Positions 9,102 through 18,253 of a DNA stretch of 64,000 nucleotides are shown in pieces. How positions within the stretch are numbered: position 1 is the stretch's first letter; every line of letters starts with the position of its first letter. The notes under the pieces were generated by a model, which was given only the letters and a program-made list of their open reading frames with translations, made no database searches and was not told where the DNA came from. Source of the stretch: Pseudomonas sp. efr-133-TYG-5 (lineage in GTDB: Bacteria; Pseudomonadota; Gammaproteobacteria; Pseudomonadales; Pseudomonadaceae); contig NZ_JARVSM010000006.1 in assembly GCF_030209175.1 (NCBI RefSeq), forward strand, positions 434,001 to 498,000, read 5' to 3'. The position numbers were made by a program, and so were the translations under genes.

Positions 9102-9122
9102 AAGCCCGCCGAGTGCGGGCTT
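9102..9122 (+). terminator. Hairpin terminator after the PqiC-like gene
   Basis: AAGCCCGC (9102-9109) pairs perfectly with GCGGGCTT (9115-9122) around a 5-base loop. Only a short T-run follows. Confidence 0.65.
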
Positions 9123-9165
9123 TGTCGTGTCTGGGGAGTGGGATCCGGGTGTCAGTGCTGACGCC

Positions 9166-9188
9166 TTCGCGAGCAGGCTCGCTCCCAC
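9166..9188. repeat. Single REP sequence
   Basis: TTCGCGAGCAGGCTCGCTCC plus CAC, an unpaired copy of the main REP class, 46 bases before the REPIN at 9235. Confidence 0.8.
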
Positions 9189-9234
9189 GGGGAGGGGGGA
9201 TACGTTGCGAGGTGGCAGGGTGTGCGCTGGCCTC

Positions 9235-9307
9235 TTCGCGAGCAGGCTCGCTCCCACAAGGGATGTGGGTGTCGCTGATCAAGTGTGGGAGCGAGCCTGC
9301 TCGCGAA
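9235..9307. repeat. REPIN
   Basis: Inverted pair: left arm 9235-9258 and right arm 9284-9307, almost exact reverse complements, with a 25-base centre. With the single REP upstream, it fills the convergent gap between the PqiC-like gene and the minus-strand HAMP protein. Confidence 0.88.
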
Positions 9308-9328
9308 GGGGCTGGCACAGGCAACAAA

Positions 9329-9362
9329 AAAGCCCGCAGACAATCGCTTGTCTGCGGGCTTT
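9329..9362 (-). terminator. Terminator of the minus-strand HAMP protein gene
   Basis: A 15-base perfect stem (9329-9343 with 9348-9362, loop TCGC) carries an A-run on its left side, which reads as a U-run on the minus-strand transcript. It lies 20 bases past that gene's stop. Confidence 0.9.
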
Positions 9363-9381
9363 CATGCTTCTGGCCTACAGC

Positions 9382-10899
9382 TTAGGCCCGACGCTCATGC
9401 ATCCGCGCCAGTTGTCGTTCGAGCATCGATGGATACGGCTCCATCAAGCGCTCGACGCAGCAGGCGCCCTCAGGGCTGGCAATCGGGCGGATCCGCGCAC
9501 GCTGGCGGATCAACGCGTCGTCGCTGATCTTGCGCTCCACCAGCAGCAGGTTGCGGCTGTGTTGCGACAGGGCCAGGGCGTCCTGCGCCGAGTCGGTCAG
9601 CAGCAGGTCGATCTGGCTCAGACCGAACAGTTCATCGCCCAGGGTCAGGCCCAGCTGCAGTTGCAGGGTGATGCCGCTGTCAGCGACTTCGATCTGCAAC
9701 TGGTGGCCCAGCGCGCGCAGCAGCTCACCGCAGCAGATTGCATTGGTCAGATAGTCGTCGCCGCTGTCTTCGGTGTGGAACAGCATCAGCGTGCTGCCAT
9801 CGTTGAGCGTTTCGATCTCGCCCTGATACAGCGAGGCCGCCTGGTCGAGGCAATCGCGATAGCGTTCCAGCAGCTCTTCCAGGCGTGCCCGCGGCAGACG
9901 TCGCAGTTGCTCCTGGGAGCCCAGCTGCACCGCCAGCACCGCCGTGTGCTGTGGCACGCTCGGGGTAGGCTGGCGCACCGCCGGTGGTGCGCTCGCGGTC
10001 AACGCTTCGTCGCGCAGGTCGGCGAACGGATCTTCTTCGTCATCATCGTCTTCGACGGTGCTGACCACGTGGCGTGGTGCCGGTTTCTGCGCGGCCAGAG
10101 GCCGGGTCTCGTCGAAGCTCGGGTCGCGCAGGTTGCGCACCTCGAACTCCGGCTCGACGTCGTCATCCTCGAACTCGGGTTCCGGCTCAGGCTCGGGCAC
10201 GGTCGGCTCCGGGGCGTAGTTGGCGTGCAGCTGGCGCGCCAGATCGCCGATTTCGTCCTGGCGCTCGATGCCCGGCGTGTACTCGTCGATCCGCCGCAGC
10301 CACACCCGCAGTTGCAGCAGCGGCGTGGAGATGTGCCGGCCCAGGCGCAGGCTCAGCGCCAGCGACAACGCCAGCAGAATCGCACTGAGAATGCCCATGC
10401 TCTGCAGGCTGATGGTCATCGGCTGCTGGAACTGGTCCATGTCCAGGCTGATGCGCAGTTGCCCGGCGGTCACGTCCTGGAAGGTGATCTTGCTCTCGTA
10501 CATGCCCTCGGCTTCGCCCAGCAGGCTGTGCTTGGGGCGCTGACCGGACTCGGCGAGGATGCGGTTGTCCACGCTGTAGATGGCGGCGTGCGCCACCAGT
10601 TTGTTCTTGGTCAGGTTGTTGAGCAGCACGTTGAGGCTGAGGATGTCGTTGGACACCAGCAGCTCGGTGGCGGAGGTGGCGGTCTGCGTGGTCAGGCTTT
10701 CGCCCAGCGCATCGGCCTGCTCGTGCATGGCCTGCTTGAACTGCAGGCCCATCACGCAGGCATAGATCACCAGGGCCAGGGCGACCAGGATCACGTTATG
10801 GCTGGCAATGCGCAATGCAATCGGTACACGGCGGTGGCGCAGTGCCCGGAAGATCAGCAGGAAGAAGTTATCGGTTTTAACTGGCGTGGGCCGGTTCAC
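9382..10899 (-). CDS. Membrane HAMP protein with a degenerate nucleotide-cyclase-like domain
   Basis: 505 residues. Membrane segments at about 33-52 and 167-185 enclose a roughly 115-residue periplasmic domain. A HAMP segment follows (about 186-228, DEIGDLARQLHAN), then a very acidic, Pro-rich linker (230-315) and a 180-residue cytoplasmic domain. That last domain (VLAVQL..LLERYRDCLDQAASLYQGEI..NDGSTLMLFH..) has the layout of a class III adenylate/guanylate cyclase, but the first metal-binding Asp of the usual FADI motif is Gln here. It is therefore probably a sensor or binding protein, not an active cyclase. It is transcribed divergently from serB. Confidence 0.6.
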   Translation of the reverse strand: MNRPTPVKTDNFFLLIFRALRHRRVPIALRIASHNVILVALALVIYACVMGLQFKQAMHEQADALGESLTTQTATSATELLVSNDILSLNVLLNNLTKNKLVAHAAIYSVDNRILAESGQRPKHSLLGEAEGMYESKITFQDVTAGQLRISLDMDQFQQPMTISLQSMGILSAILLALSLALSLRLGRHISTPLLQLRVWLRRIDEYTPGIERQDEIGDLARQLHANYAPEPTVPEPEPEPEFEDDDVEPEFEVRNLRDPSFDETRPLAAQKPAPRHVVSTVEDDDDEEDPFADLRDEALTASAPPAVRQPTPSVPQHTAVLAVQLGSQEQLRRLPRARLEELLERYRDCLDQAASLYQGEIETLNDGSTLMLFHTEDSGDDYLTNAICCGELLRALGHQLQIEVADSGITLQLQLGLTLGDELFGLSQIDLLLTDSAQDALALSQHSRNLLLVERKISDDALIRQRARIRPIASPEGACCVERLMEPYPSMLERQLARMHERRA

Positions 10900-10934
10900 T
10901 GAGCTCGGCTCTTTTGTCCGTGAAGTTGACGCGC

Positions 10935-10963
10935 AGTATAGCGACAGGCCCTAGACCGGCAAA
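10935..10963 (-). promoter_or_regulatory. Sigma-70-like promoter for the HAMP protein gene
   Basis: On the minus strand a -35-like TTTGCC (10963-10958), a 17-base spacer and a -10 TATACT (10940-10935) stand 36 bases before the start codon. Confidence 0.5.
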
Positions 10964-11033
10964 GCGCTCACGGTGCCCGATGGTCACTGAAAGTGGGTAG
11001 AATGCGGTTTTTTTCCAGTTGCGGGGGTGCGCG

Positions 11034-12248
<1,215 letters not shown>

Positions 12249-12273
12249 GGTCTCGCTAACCTCAGCGCACCCC

Positions 12274-12348
12274 TTGGCGAGCAGGCTCGCTCCCGCAGGT
12301 GATGTGTGAACGCCACAGATCCAAGGTGGCAGCGAGCCTGCTCGCCAA
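12274..12348. repeat. REPIN, variant arms
   Basis: Arms 12274-12297 (TTGGCGAGCAGGCTCGCTCC..) and 12327-12348 are inverted copies of the same REP family with GGCGA in place of CGCGA. It occupies the convergent gap between serB and the FimW-like gene and may serve as a two-way transcription stop. No other terminator is visible there. Confidence 0.85.
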
Positions 12349-12377
12349 GGCTGCACCCCCCATGTATCGCCGAGCGC

Positions 12378-14132
12378 CTAAAGTGATTTCCACAACGAAT
12401 CGAAATCTTCCTCGCTCGCGCCATTCGGTGCGGCCTCCAGCGAGCGATAGGCGAACTGATTGAAGCTGTGTGTACTCGCCACCCGCCGATCCAGTCCGGC
12501 GCGGTGTTCTTCGCCCTGAGTGTTGATCAGCACTTTGCTGCCTTCCTGAAACGGCAGGCGCGGCGCGAGCAGGGTGGCCGGCAGGTCGATGGCGCTGATT
12601 TCCGGCAGCAGCAAACCGCGCAGGTAGTGACTGTGATCGTCCCGCGAGCGCACCAGCTGCAGCCCGCACGGCTGCGCATGCGGCGCCACCAGTTCGATGC
12701 CCATCTGCGTGCCACCGCCACGTTCCTGCCGCAGCCAGCGCACCACGGCAATGCTCCAGCCCAGGCTGGTCGCGTCGTGGATGCCGAGCATTTCCCCGGC
12801 CTGTAACTCGGCAGGCACTTCTTTCGGCCAGGCCAGGCAGTAGCCGCCGGGACTGTGGTTGATCACCGGCAAGGTGTAGGTTGGATAGTGGGGCGGCTGG
12901 TCGGCGCTATCGTTGTCATCGATCAGCGGTTCGTAGCTGATTTCCTCGTAGGGCAACAACTCGTCGTTCTTGCTCTGCGGGGCGGCGTCGAAAGCCTGGC
13001 TCCAACTGTCCTTTTCACCCTGGGTCACGGCGCTGCGGAAGTTCGCCGTGCGCATCCCGGGGTGCTTGAGCATGTCGCTGAACGAGCGCTCGCCGCCGAG
13101 GTAGAAGTGCAGGGCGCTCATGCCGACGCACAGGGTCAGGCTGCCCTGGCCGACGGTGCGCTGGAAACTGCGCTCGGCAGCCTGGCCCCAGGTTGCGTGC
13201 AGGTGCTGCAGGGTGTCCAGGCTCAGGCCGGGCGGAACCGGCAGCGGCGTCGTGCCTTCACGGTGCAGCAGCTGGGCTTCGATGGCGGCCACCAGTGGCT
13301 GTGGATCGAAACCGAGCAGCCCGGCCTGTTGCTCGCTGCGGAACATGCTGCGGTAGCGCGGGCCGACGTCGAGCTGCGGGGAGATCGCGAACAAACCCTC
13401 GGCCGCGGCGCCGGGGCGCAGTTTCAGCCACGCGCTCCACGGTTCGAGGGCTTCCGCGAGCCGGGCGATCTGGTTCTGCCGCAGCTGATTGCAACGGGCA
13501 CTGCCCAGCAGCAGTGTGGCCAGGTAGGTCTGTTCGACGCTCAGTTCGCCGGTCAGGCTGGCCAGCTCGTCACGCACCATGCGCTGTTGCAGCTGCAACT
13601 GGCAGGCCGTGCGGTACAGCTGATGCAGTTCGAACCACAGGTGCTCCGGCGCCGGACTGTACAGCTGCGTGGCGCGCAGCAGCTGACTCTTGAGCGCATG
13701 CGCGGCCCGTTGCAAGGCGTGTGCGAGCAGCGTCGCGCGCTCTTTGCTGTATTTGGGCGCAATGCGCAGGACGATCTGTTTGTAGCCGATGGCCAACTGG
13801 CTTTGCAGGGCCTGGCACAGGTTGACGATTTTGCGCGAGCGCTCGTCGAGCACGATCGCCTGGTGCAGGAAATGCCGCTGCAGATGCTGGCAGACGAAGT
13901 ACACCTCGGGGCGTAGCAGCTCCAGCAGATGCAGGCGATTGTCGCTGGGCGTCAGCAACTGATTGAGTTCACCCAGGCCCTGATACAGCTGCCGGGCGGT
14001 CTCGCCGATATTGGCTTTGGGCAGGTTGGCGATCCAGCGCTTGAGGTCGCGTGGGTTGGCTTCGCAGAACGACAGGCGCGGTTGTGTCGGTGTCGGGGCG
14101 CGCAGTAGCGGTTGGGATTGTGGCTCACTCAT
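12378..14132 (-). CDS. PilZ-domain protein, FimW-like c-di-GMP effector
   Basis: 584 residues, no membrane segment. About 400 mainly helical N-terminal residues lead to a PilZ-like C-terminal part with the NxSxxG signature (NHSPGG, residues 425-430) and a late GIELVAP strand. An RxxxR sequence (RSFQR, 321-325) lies unusually far upstream, so whether c-di-GMP is bound the standard way is uncertain. Position next to serB and psd corresponds to P. aeruginosa fimW (PA4958), a c-di-GMP receptor for surface attachment. The start ATG follows a weak purine stretch. The fimX gene found beside it in P. aeruginosa is absent here. Confidence 0.62.
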   Translation of the reverse strand: MSEPQSQPLLRAPTPTQPRLSFCEANPRDLKRWIANLPKANIGETARQLYQGLGELNQLLTPSDNRLHLLELLRPEVYFVCQHLQRHFLHQAIVLDERSRKIVNLCQALQSQLAIGYKQIVLRIAPKYSKERATLLAHALQRAAHALKSQLLRATQLYSPAPEHLWFELHQLYRTACQLQLQQRMVRDELASLTGELSVEQTYLATLLLGSARCNQLRQNQIARLAEALEPWSAWLKLRPGAAAEGLFAISPQLDVGPRYRSMFRSEQQAGLLGFDPQPLVAAIEAQLLHREGTTPLPVPPGLSLDTLQHLHATWGQAAERSFQRTVGQGSLTLCVGMSALHFYLGGERSFSDMLKHPGMRTANFRSAVTQGEKDSWSQAFDAAPQSKNDELLPYEEISYEPLIDDNDSADQPPHYPTYTLPVINHSPGGYCLAWPKEVPAELQAGEMLGIHDATSLGWSIAVVRWLRQERGGGTQMGIELVAPHAQPCGLQLVRSRDDHSHYLRGLLLPEISAIDLPATLLAPRLPFQEGSKVLINTQGEEHRAGLDRRVASTHSFNQFAYRSLEAAPNGASEEDFDSLWKSL

Positions 14133-14352
14133 GCCGTGACCAGCTCCGGCGGCGAATAGGGCAATGCCAAAAACTGTAGCAGCTGTGGTCTGTTTCGCCG
14201 CTCTGCGTCAGGCTTTTTTACCGTTGGTCTACTGGCCTGTTGCCATTCGGCAGGCCCTACTAGGCTCTCAGGCGTGCGATCGGAAACGCACGGTTGCACG
14301 GCCTGCCGTCAACCTCGGGCAGGTCTCCCGAAACTTCAAGGAGATGAGGTTC

Positions 14353-14754
14353 ATGTCTAAATATGCAGTGGCGAATCAATGGGGCGGCAGTTCGGCACCC
14401 TGGCATCCGGGTGGAACCTGGGTGCTGGGCGCGCGGGACAACCAGAATGTCGTCGCTATCGACATCAAGTCGAGCGATGGCGGCAAAAGCTTCACCGGCA
14501 CCATGACCTACGCCGGCGAAGGCCCCATTGGCTTCAAGGCCCAGCGCACCGGCCAGAACCAGTACAAGGTCGAAAACCAGTGGGGTGGCAGCAGCGCCCC
14601 ATGGCATGAAGGCGGCAACTGGGTCATCGGCGGTCGGGACAACCAGAACGTTGTCGCGCTGAGCGTCACTTCCAATGACGGAGGGAAAAACCTCAGTGGC
14701 ACCAATACCTATGCCAACGAAGGGCCGATCGGCTTCCGTGGGCAGATAGAGTAA
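14353..14754 (+). CDS. OAA-family high-mannose-binding lectin (PFL-like), two tandem repeats
   Basis: 133 residues made of two near-identical halves. NQWGGSSAPWH begins at residue 8 and again at about residue 75, each followed by GG.WV.G.RDNQNVVA and later YA(G/N)EGPIGF. This is the Oscillatoria agglutinin homologue fold, and the sequence closely resembles the mannose-specific lectin of P. fluorescens Pf0-1. Each repeat should form one high-mannose glycan site. There is no signal peptide, so export, if any, is non-classical. The start ATG follows AAGGAGATGAGG at 14338-14349. It stands alone, facing psd across a 14-base hairpin. Confidence 0.93.
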   Translation: MSKYAVANQWGGSSAPWHPGGTWVLGARDNQNVVAIDIKSSDGGKSFTGTMTYAGEGPIGFKAQRTGQNQYKVENQWGGSSAPWHEGGNWVIGGRDNQNVVALSVTSNDGGKNLSGTNTYANEGPIGFRGQIE

Positions 14755-14773
14755 CGGCGCCACCCAGGTCGTG

Positions 14774-14805
14774 TCCGCCCTTGCGCAGACGTGCGCAAGG
14801 GCGGA
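14774..14805. terminator. 14-base perfect hairpin between convergent lectin gene and psd
   Basis: TCCGCCCTTGCGCA (14774-14787) pairs fully with TGCGCAAGGGCGGA (14792-14805), loop GACG. It lacks a T-run on either strand but sits where a bidirectional stop is expected; psd ends 10 bases further on. Confidence 0.55.
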
Positions 14806-14814
14806 TCAGCCGAC

Positions 14815-15675
14815 TCAGGCGGTCGGCAGGGCCAGGGCCTGGCCCATCTGCACCGGCGAACCTGCCGCCAGTTCTGCAACCCATTTCACCTGCTCCGGCC
14901 CGAACAGCACGATCGCGGTCGAACCCAGCTTGAAGCGTCCCAGTTCCGCACCTTTTTCCAGATGAATCGGCGCACGGGCGGCTTCGTCGTAACGGAAGGT
15001 CTTCAGCTCGCGCTTCGGCGGTGTGACCAGCCCGGCCCACACGGTTTCAATCGACGCGACGATCATCGCGCCCACCAGCACCACGGCCATCGGCCCGCGC
15101 TCGGTGTCGAAGATGCACGCCACGCGCTCGTTGCGGGCGAACAGTTCCGGCACGTTTTCCGCGGTGGTCTGGTTGACCGAGAAGATCCGCCCCGGGATGT
15201 AGACCATTTCGCGCAGGGTGCCGGCCAGCGGCATGTGCACGCGGTGGTAGTCCTTCGGCGACAGGTAGATGGTGGCGAAGTCGCCGCCCATGAACGGCGC
15301 GGCGTTGGCTGCATCGCCACCGAGCAGTTCGAGCACGCTGAAGCTGTGGCCCTTGGCCTGGAAGATCCGCCCGTGCTCGATCGGGCCGAGCTGGCTGACT
15401 GCACCGTCGGCCGGGCTGAGGATCGCGCCCGGCGTCGGGTCCAGCGGGCGCGCGCCGTCTTTCAGGGCGCGGGTGAAGAAGGCGTTGAAGTGCTCGTAGG
15501 CCGTGACGTCTTCAACCAGGGCCTGGGACATGTCCACCTGGTAACGCTTGGCGAACCACGTGGTGAACGCATTCTTGAACCAGCGCACGCGGCACTCGGC
15601 GACGCAGCCGGCCAGGCGCGACAGCAAGTGATGAGGCAGCAGGTACTGGCTGAGGATAAACAAACGCTCTTTCAT
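14815..15675 (-). CDS. psd: Phosphatidylserine decarboxylase proenzyme
   Basis: 286-residue inner-membrane enzyme converting phosphatidylserine to phosphatidylethanolamine. The self-cleavage motif LGS(T) is present at residues 250-252, Ser252 becoming the pyruvoyl group of the small chain. Upstream motifs include ILSPADGAVS (86-95) and DYHRVHMPLAG (142-152), the catalytic His region. Length and C-terminal position of the cleavage site are normal. It is nine bases downstream of rhdA and almost certainly cotranscribed with it. Confidence 0.95.
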   Translation of the reverse strand: MKERLFILSQYLLPHHLLSRLAGCVAECRVRWFKNAFTTWFAKRYQVDMSQALVEDVTAYEHFNAFFTRALKDGARPLDPTPGAILSPADGAVSQLGPIEHGRIFQAKGHSFSVLELLGGDAANAAPFMGGDFATIYLSPKDYHRVHMPLAGTLREMVYIPGRIFSVNQTTAENVPELFARNERVACIFDTERGPMAVVLVGAMIVASIETVWAGLVTPPKRELKTFRYDEAARAPIHLEKGAELGRFKLGSTAIVLFGPEQVKWVAELAAGSPVQMGQALALPTA

Positions 15676-15684
15676 TGACTGTCC

Positions 15685-16509
15685 TTAAAAACCTTGAAGC
15701 TCGACGGGCGTGTCGGGGTGATTGCCCCATTCGCCCCAGGAACCGGCGTAGCCCTTGACCCGCGGATAACCGAGGGCCTTGGCCACCAGATAAGTGAAGC
15801 CGGACCGGTGGTGGGTCTGGCAGTGGGTAATGATTTCCTTGTCGGGCGTGATGCCCAGTTGTTCGAGGATCTGCGGCATGTCGCGACGAATGCGCAGGTG
15901 GCGCGCCGGGTCCATGCCCGCCGTCCATTCGAAATTGATCGCGCCGGGGATGTGTCCACCCTTGGCGGCCAGGACTTTCTCGCCGGAATATTCCAGTGGC
16001 CCGCGCGCGTCCCAGATCGCCAGATCGGCAGCGCCGAGGCGGCTTTGCAGGTACTCACGGGTGGCGGTCGGTTCCTCGTGCAGGATCAGGGCCACCGGGC
16101 CGCCGACTGCCGGAGGAATCTGGATCGACATCGGCGAGCCTTCCGCCAGCCATGCCGGCAGACCGCCGTCGAGATAGTGGTACTTGTCATGGCCGATCAC
16201 GTCGAGCAGCCAGATGAAGCGCCCGGCCCAGCCGCCGCCTTCGTCGTCATAGACCACGTAGACCGCATCCTGGCGATGCCCCAGCTCACCGAACAGCTCT
16301 TCGAGTTTTTCCTTGCTCGGCAGCAGGCCTGGTGCCGGCGCCTGGCCCAGCTGGGTGCGCTTCGGATCGACGAAGCGTGCGCCGGGAATATGACCCTCGG
16401 CATAACGGGCGGCACTGGTCAGATCCACCAGAATCAGATCGCGGGCGTCGAGGCGCGGCAGCAGTTCGCTCGGCTCGATCACCAGCGCCAGGCCAGAGAA
16501 ATCAGACAT
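15685..16509 (-). CDS. rhdA: Thiosulfate sulfurtransferase (rhodanese) RhdA
   Basis: 274 residues with two rhodanese domains: an inactive N-terminal one (DLTSAARYAEGHIPGA) and an active C-terminal one. The active-site loop is CQTHHR with Cys230, the special loop and numbering of Azotobacter RhdA. It moves sulfane sulfur from thiosulfate to cyanide or other acceptors, useful in cyanide-exposed pseudomonads. The start is ATG 16509, preceded by GGAG on the minus strand; the upstream ATG at 16527 lacks a site. It lies between the HDOD gene and psd with gaps of 39 and 9 bases. Confidence 0.93.
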   Translation of the reverse strand: MSDFSGLALVIEPSELLPRLDARDLILVDLTSAARYAEGHIPGARFVDPKRTQLGQAPAPGLLPSKEKLEELFGELGHRQDAVYVVYDDEGGGWAGRFIWLLDVIGHDKYHYLDGGLPAWLAEGSPMSIQIPPAVGGPVALILHEEPTATREYLQSRLGAADLAIWDARGPLEYSGEKVLAAKGGHIPGAINFEWTAGMDPARHLRIRRDMPQILEQLGITPDKEIITHCQTHHRSGFTYLVAKALGYPRVKGYAGSWGEWGNHPDTPVELQGF

Positions 16510-16548
16510 GTGAGGTCTCCAGAGCACAAAGGGGAAGGATTGTAGCTG

Positions 16549-18087
16549 TCATTGGCGGCGCTGGCTAAAGCTGTGCAGCGCTTTCTCGATGCACTGCGCG
16601 GTTTTGCCGAAGGCCTGCACGGTGATGTCGGCGAACGGTCCGCCGCCCTGGTCGGCGACCACGATCATGATCACCCGGCCGTTGTTCACCAGCGAGCGCA
16701 GAAACAGGTGTTCGCCGCGAAACAGCGTGCGCAGCGCCGGCGGCAGCAGGGCGGAAAACTGCGCGTTGTTGTCCGGGGTGATGCGCACCTGCGCCTGCTG
16801 CGCGAGCAAACGTTGCAGGACGTTGCTCTGACTGACCACGAAGTTCAGCGCGGCGGCTTCCTTCGGCAGACCGGCGGTCTGGTGCACGCGCAGATTGCTC
16901 TGGGTGCGGTCGGCCATCAGCAGCAGCACCCGGCGCATGCCGCTGGCGACCAGCGCATCGCGGGCGGCGATGGTCAGGTGCATGGCATTGGTGAAGCGGC
17001 TCGGCTCGGCCAGCAGCTCGGCGCATTGCCGGCGCCACTTGGCCAGGTCTTCGGCACTCGGCGCGGCGGCGGGCAACAGACCGGCGGGCAGGCGGCGGGT
17101 GCCCCACGGCCAGAGCAGTGCGATCGCCGGGTGCCACAAATCGGGCATGCCATGCTGGCGCGCGCTGTTGGCGGCCTGCTGGTGCAATTGTTGTTGCACC
17201 TCGTCCATCGAGATCTGCAGGTACAGGCTGGTGAGGTATTGCCAGCGCTGGCTGTGCGGACTGTCCCAGGCCTGCTGCGCCGACAGCGCCAGGCCGTTGG
17301 CCAGCAGCACGGTGTTGGCCGGCTGGTTGAGCCAGCGGCGCAGGGTCGGATCATCGTCGAGGCGATTCTGCTGACGCAGCGGGTGTTCGCTGTCGCGGGC
17401 GATACGCAGCACCTTGACCAGTTCGCGCTGCTCGCCGAGCAGCAACTTATAGCCCTGCTGCACCCAGATCGGCAGGCGCCATGCCTCGACCAGCGCCTCG
17501 CCGATGTTCAGCAGGCGCACGCCAAACAATTGCTTCTCGACCACGCGAGCCGATTCGCCCTTGTGGATCACCCGCAGCTCCCACTCTTCGAGGAGTTTGG
17601 GAAAGGTCAGGGCCAGCGGCCACAGCGGTGACAGAAACAGCAGGCTGCCCCAATGAATGTCCTGCCACAGCCGCGCCAGGCGACTGGCGAAAAAACCGTT
17701 GGCCTGTTGCGTGGCGTGCTGGCTGATCATCTGCAACTGGCGCAGGGCCTGGGGGATCTGCGCGTTGGGCAGGGCAGGCAGGCGTGCGAGCAATTCCTCG
17801 GTGCGCCCCAGGCCCAGGCGATTGATCGCCACCTCGAGATTTTCCGCCGGTGCAGCCATGGTGCCGTGGGTGTGACGATTGGCCTCACGGATGATGCTCA
17901 AGGCCAGCGCCGGGCTGTCCTGCATCAGATCGGCGATATCGCGCAGCGCGCTGCGGTTGTCGCGGATGGCCCGGCAAACCTTGTCGTGAGCCTCTTGCGG
18001 CACGGGCAGGCGCACGCCATCGAGCAGCTTGACCCAGCCCTCGAGCGTGGTCGGTTTTGCGTGTGGGACGTTCGTTTCATTAGCCAT
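16549..18087 (-). CDS. HDOD-domain protein
   Basis: 512 cytoplasmic residues. The N-terminal half has HDOD character (VPQEAHDKVCRAI..LRDIADLMQDSPALALSIIREANR, then AINRLGLGRTEELL). The C-terminal 150 residues (HLTIAARDALVASGMRRVLLLMADRTQSNL..) look like a GAF-type small-molecule domain. HDOD proteins are non-catalytic regulators related to HD phosphohydrolases, often tied to two-component or c-di-GMP signalling; the ligand here is unknown. It is first gene of the minus-strand group with rhdA and psd and diverges from motA. Confidence 0.75.
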   Translation of the reverse strand: MANETNVPHAKPTTLEGWVKLLDGVRLPVPQEAHDKVCRAIRDNRSALRDIADLMQDSPALALSIIREANRHTHGTMAAPAENLEVAINRLGLGRTEELLARLPALPNAQIPQALRQLQMISQHATQQANGFFASRLARLWQDIHWGSLLFLSPLWPLALTFPKLLEEWELRVIHKGESARVVEKQLFGVRLLNIGEALVEAWRLPIWVQQGYKLLLGEQRELVKVLRIARDSEHPLRQQNRLDDDPTLRRWLNQPANTVLLANGLALSAQQAWDSPHSQRWQYLTSLYLQISMDEVQQQLHQQAANSARQHGMPDLWHPAIALLWPWGTRRLPAGLLPAAAPSAEDLAKWRRQCAELLAEPSRFTNAMHLTIAARDALVASGMRRVLLLMADRTQSNLRVHQTAGLPKEAAALNFVVSQSNVLQRLLAQQAQVRITPDNNAQFSALLPPALRTLFRGEHLFLRSLVNNGRVIMIVVADQGGGPFADITVQAFGKTAQCIEKALHSFSQRRQ

Positions 18088-18158
18088 GTCTGGACGAGAT
18101 CTTCACTGACTGTAGACGCGCCCGGCATGGGCTAAATTGGCTTTTCGCCTGAACTGGC

Positions 18159-18185
18159 TATAGTCTGGCGCAGTTTTGCCGATAA
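18159..18185 (+). promoter_or_regulatory. FliA (sigma-28) promoter for motAB
   Basis: A perfect sigma-28 -10 box GCCGATAA at 18178-18185 follows a -35 TATA (consensus TAAA) at 18159-18162 with exactly 15 bases between. It lies 68 bases before the motA start, oriented toward motA, and fits late-class flagellar control. Confidence 0.85.
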
Positions 18186-18253
18186 GTAGAAGAAGAGATT
18201 TTTTAACTTCCGAATATGACCTTGAACCCGACTTAAATAAGTACTTTCTACCT

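Noticed and set aside
8854..10902. 682-residue plus-strand frame opposite the HAMP protein gene
   Set aside because: Low-complexity, Gln/Arg-rich shadow that also crosses REP elements and two terminators.
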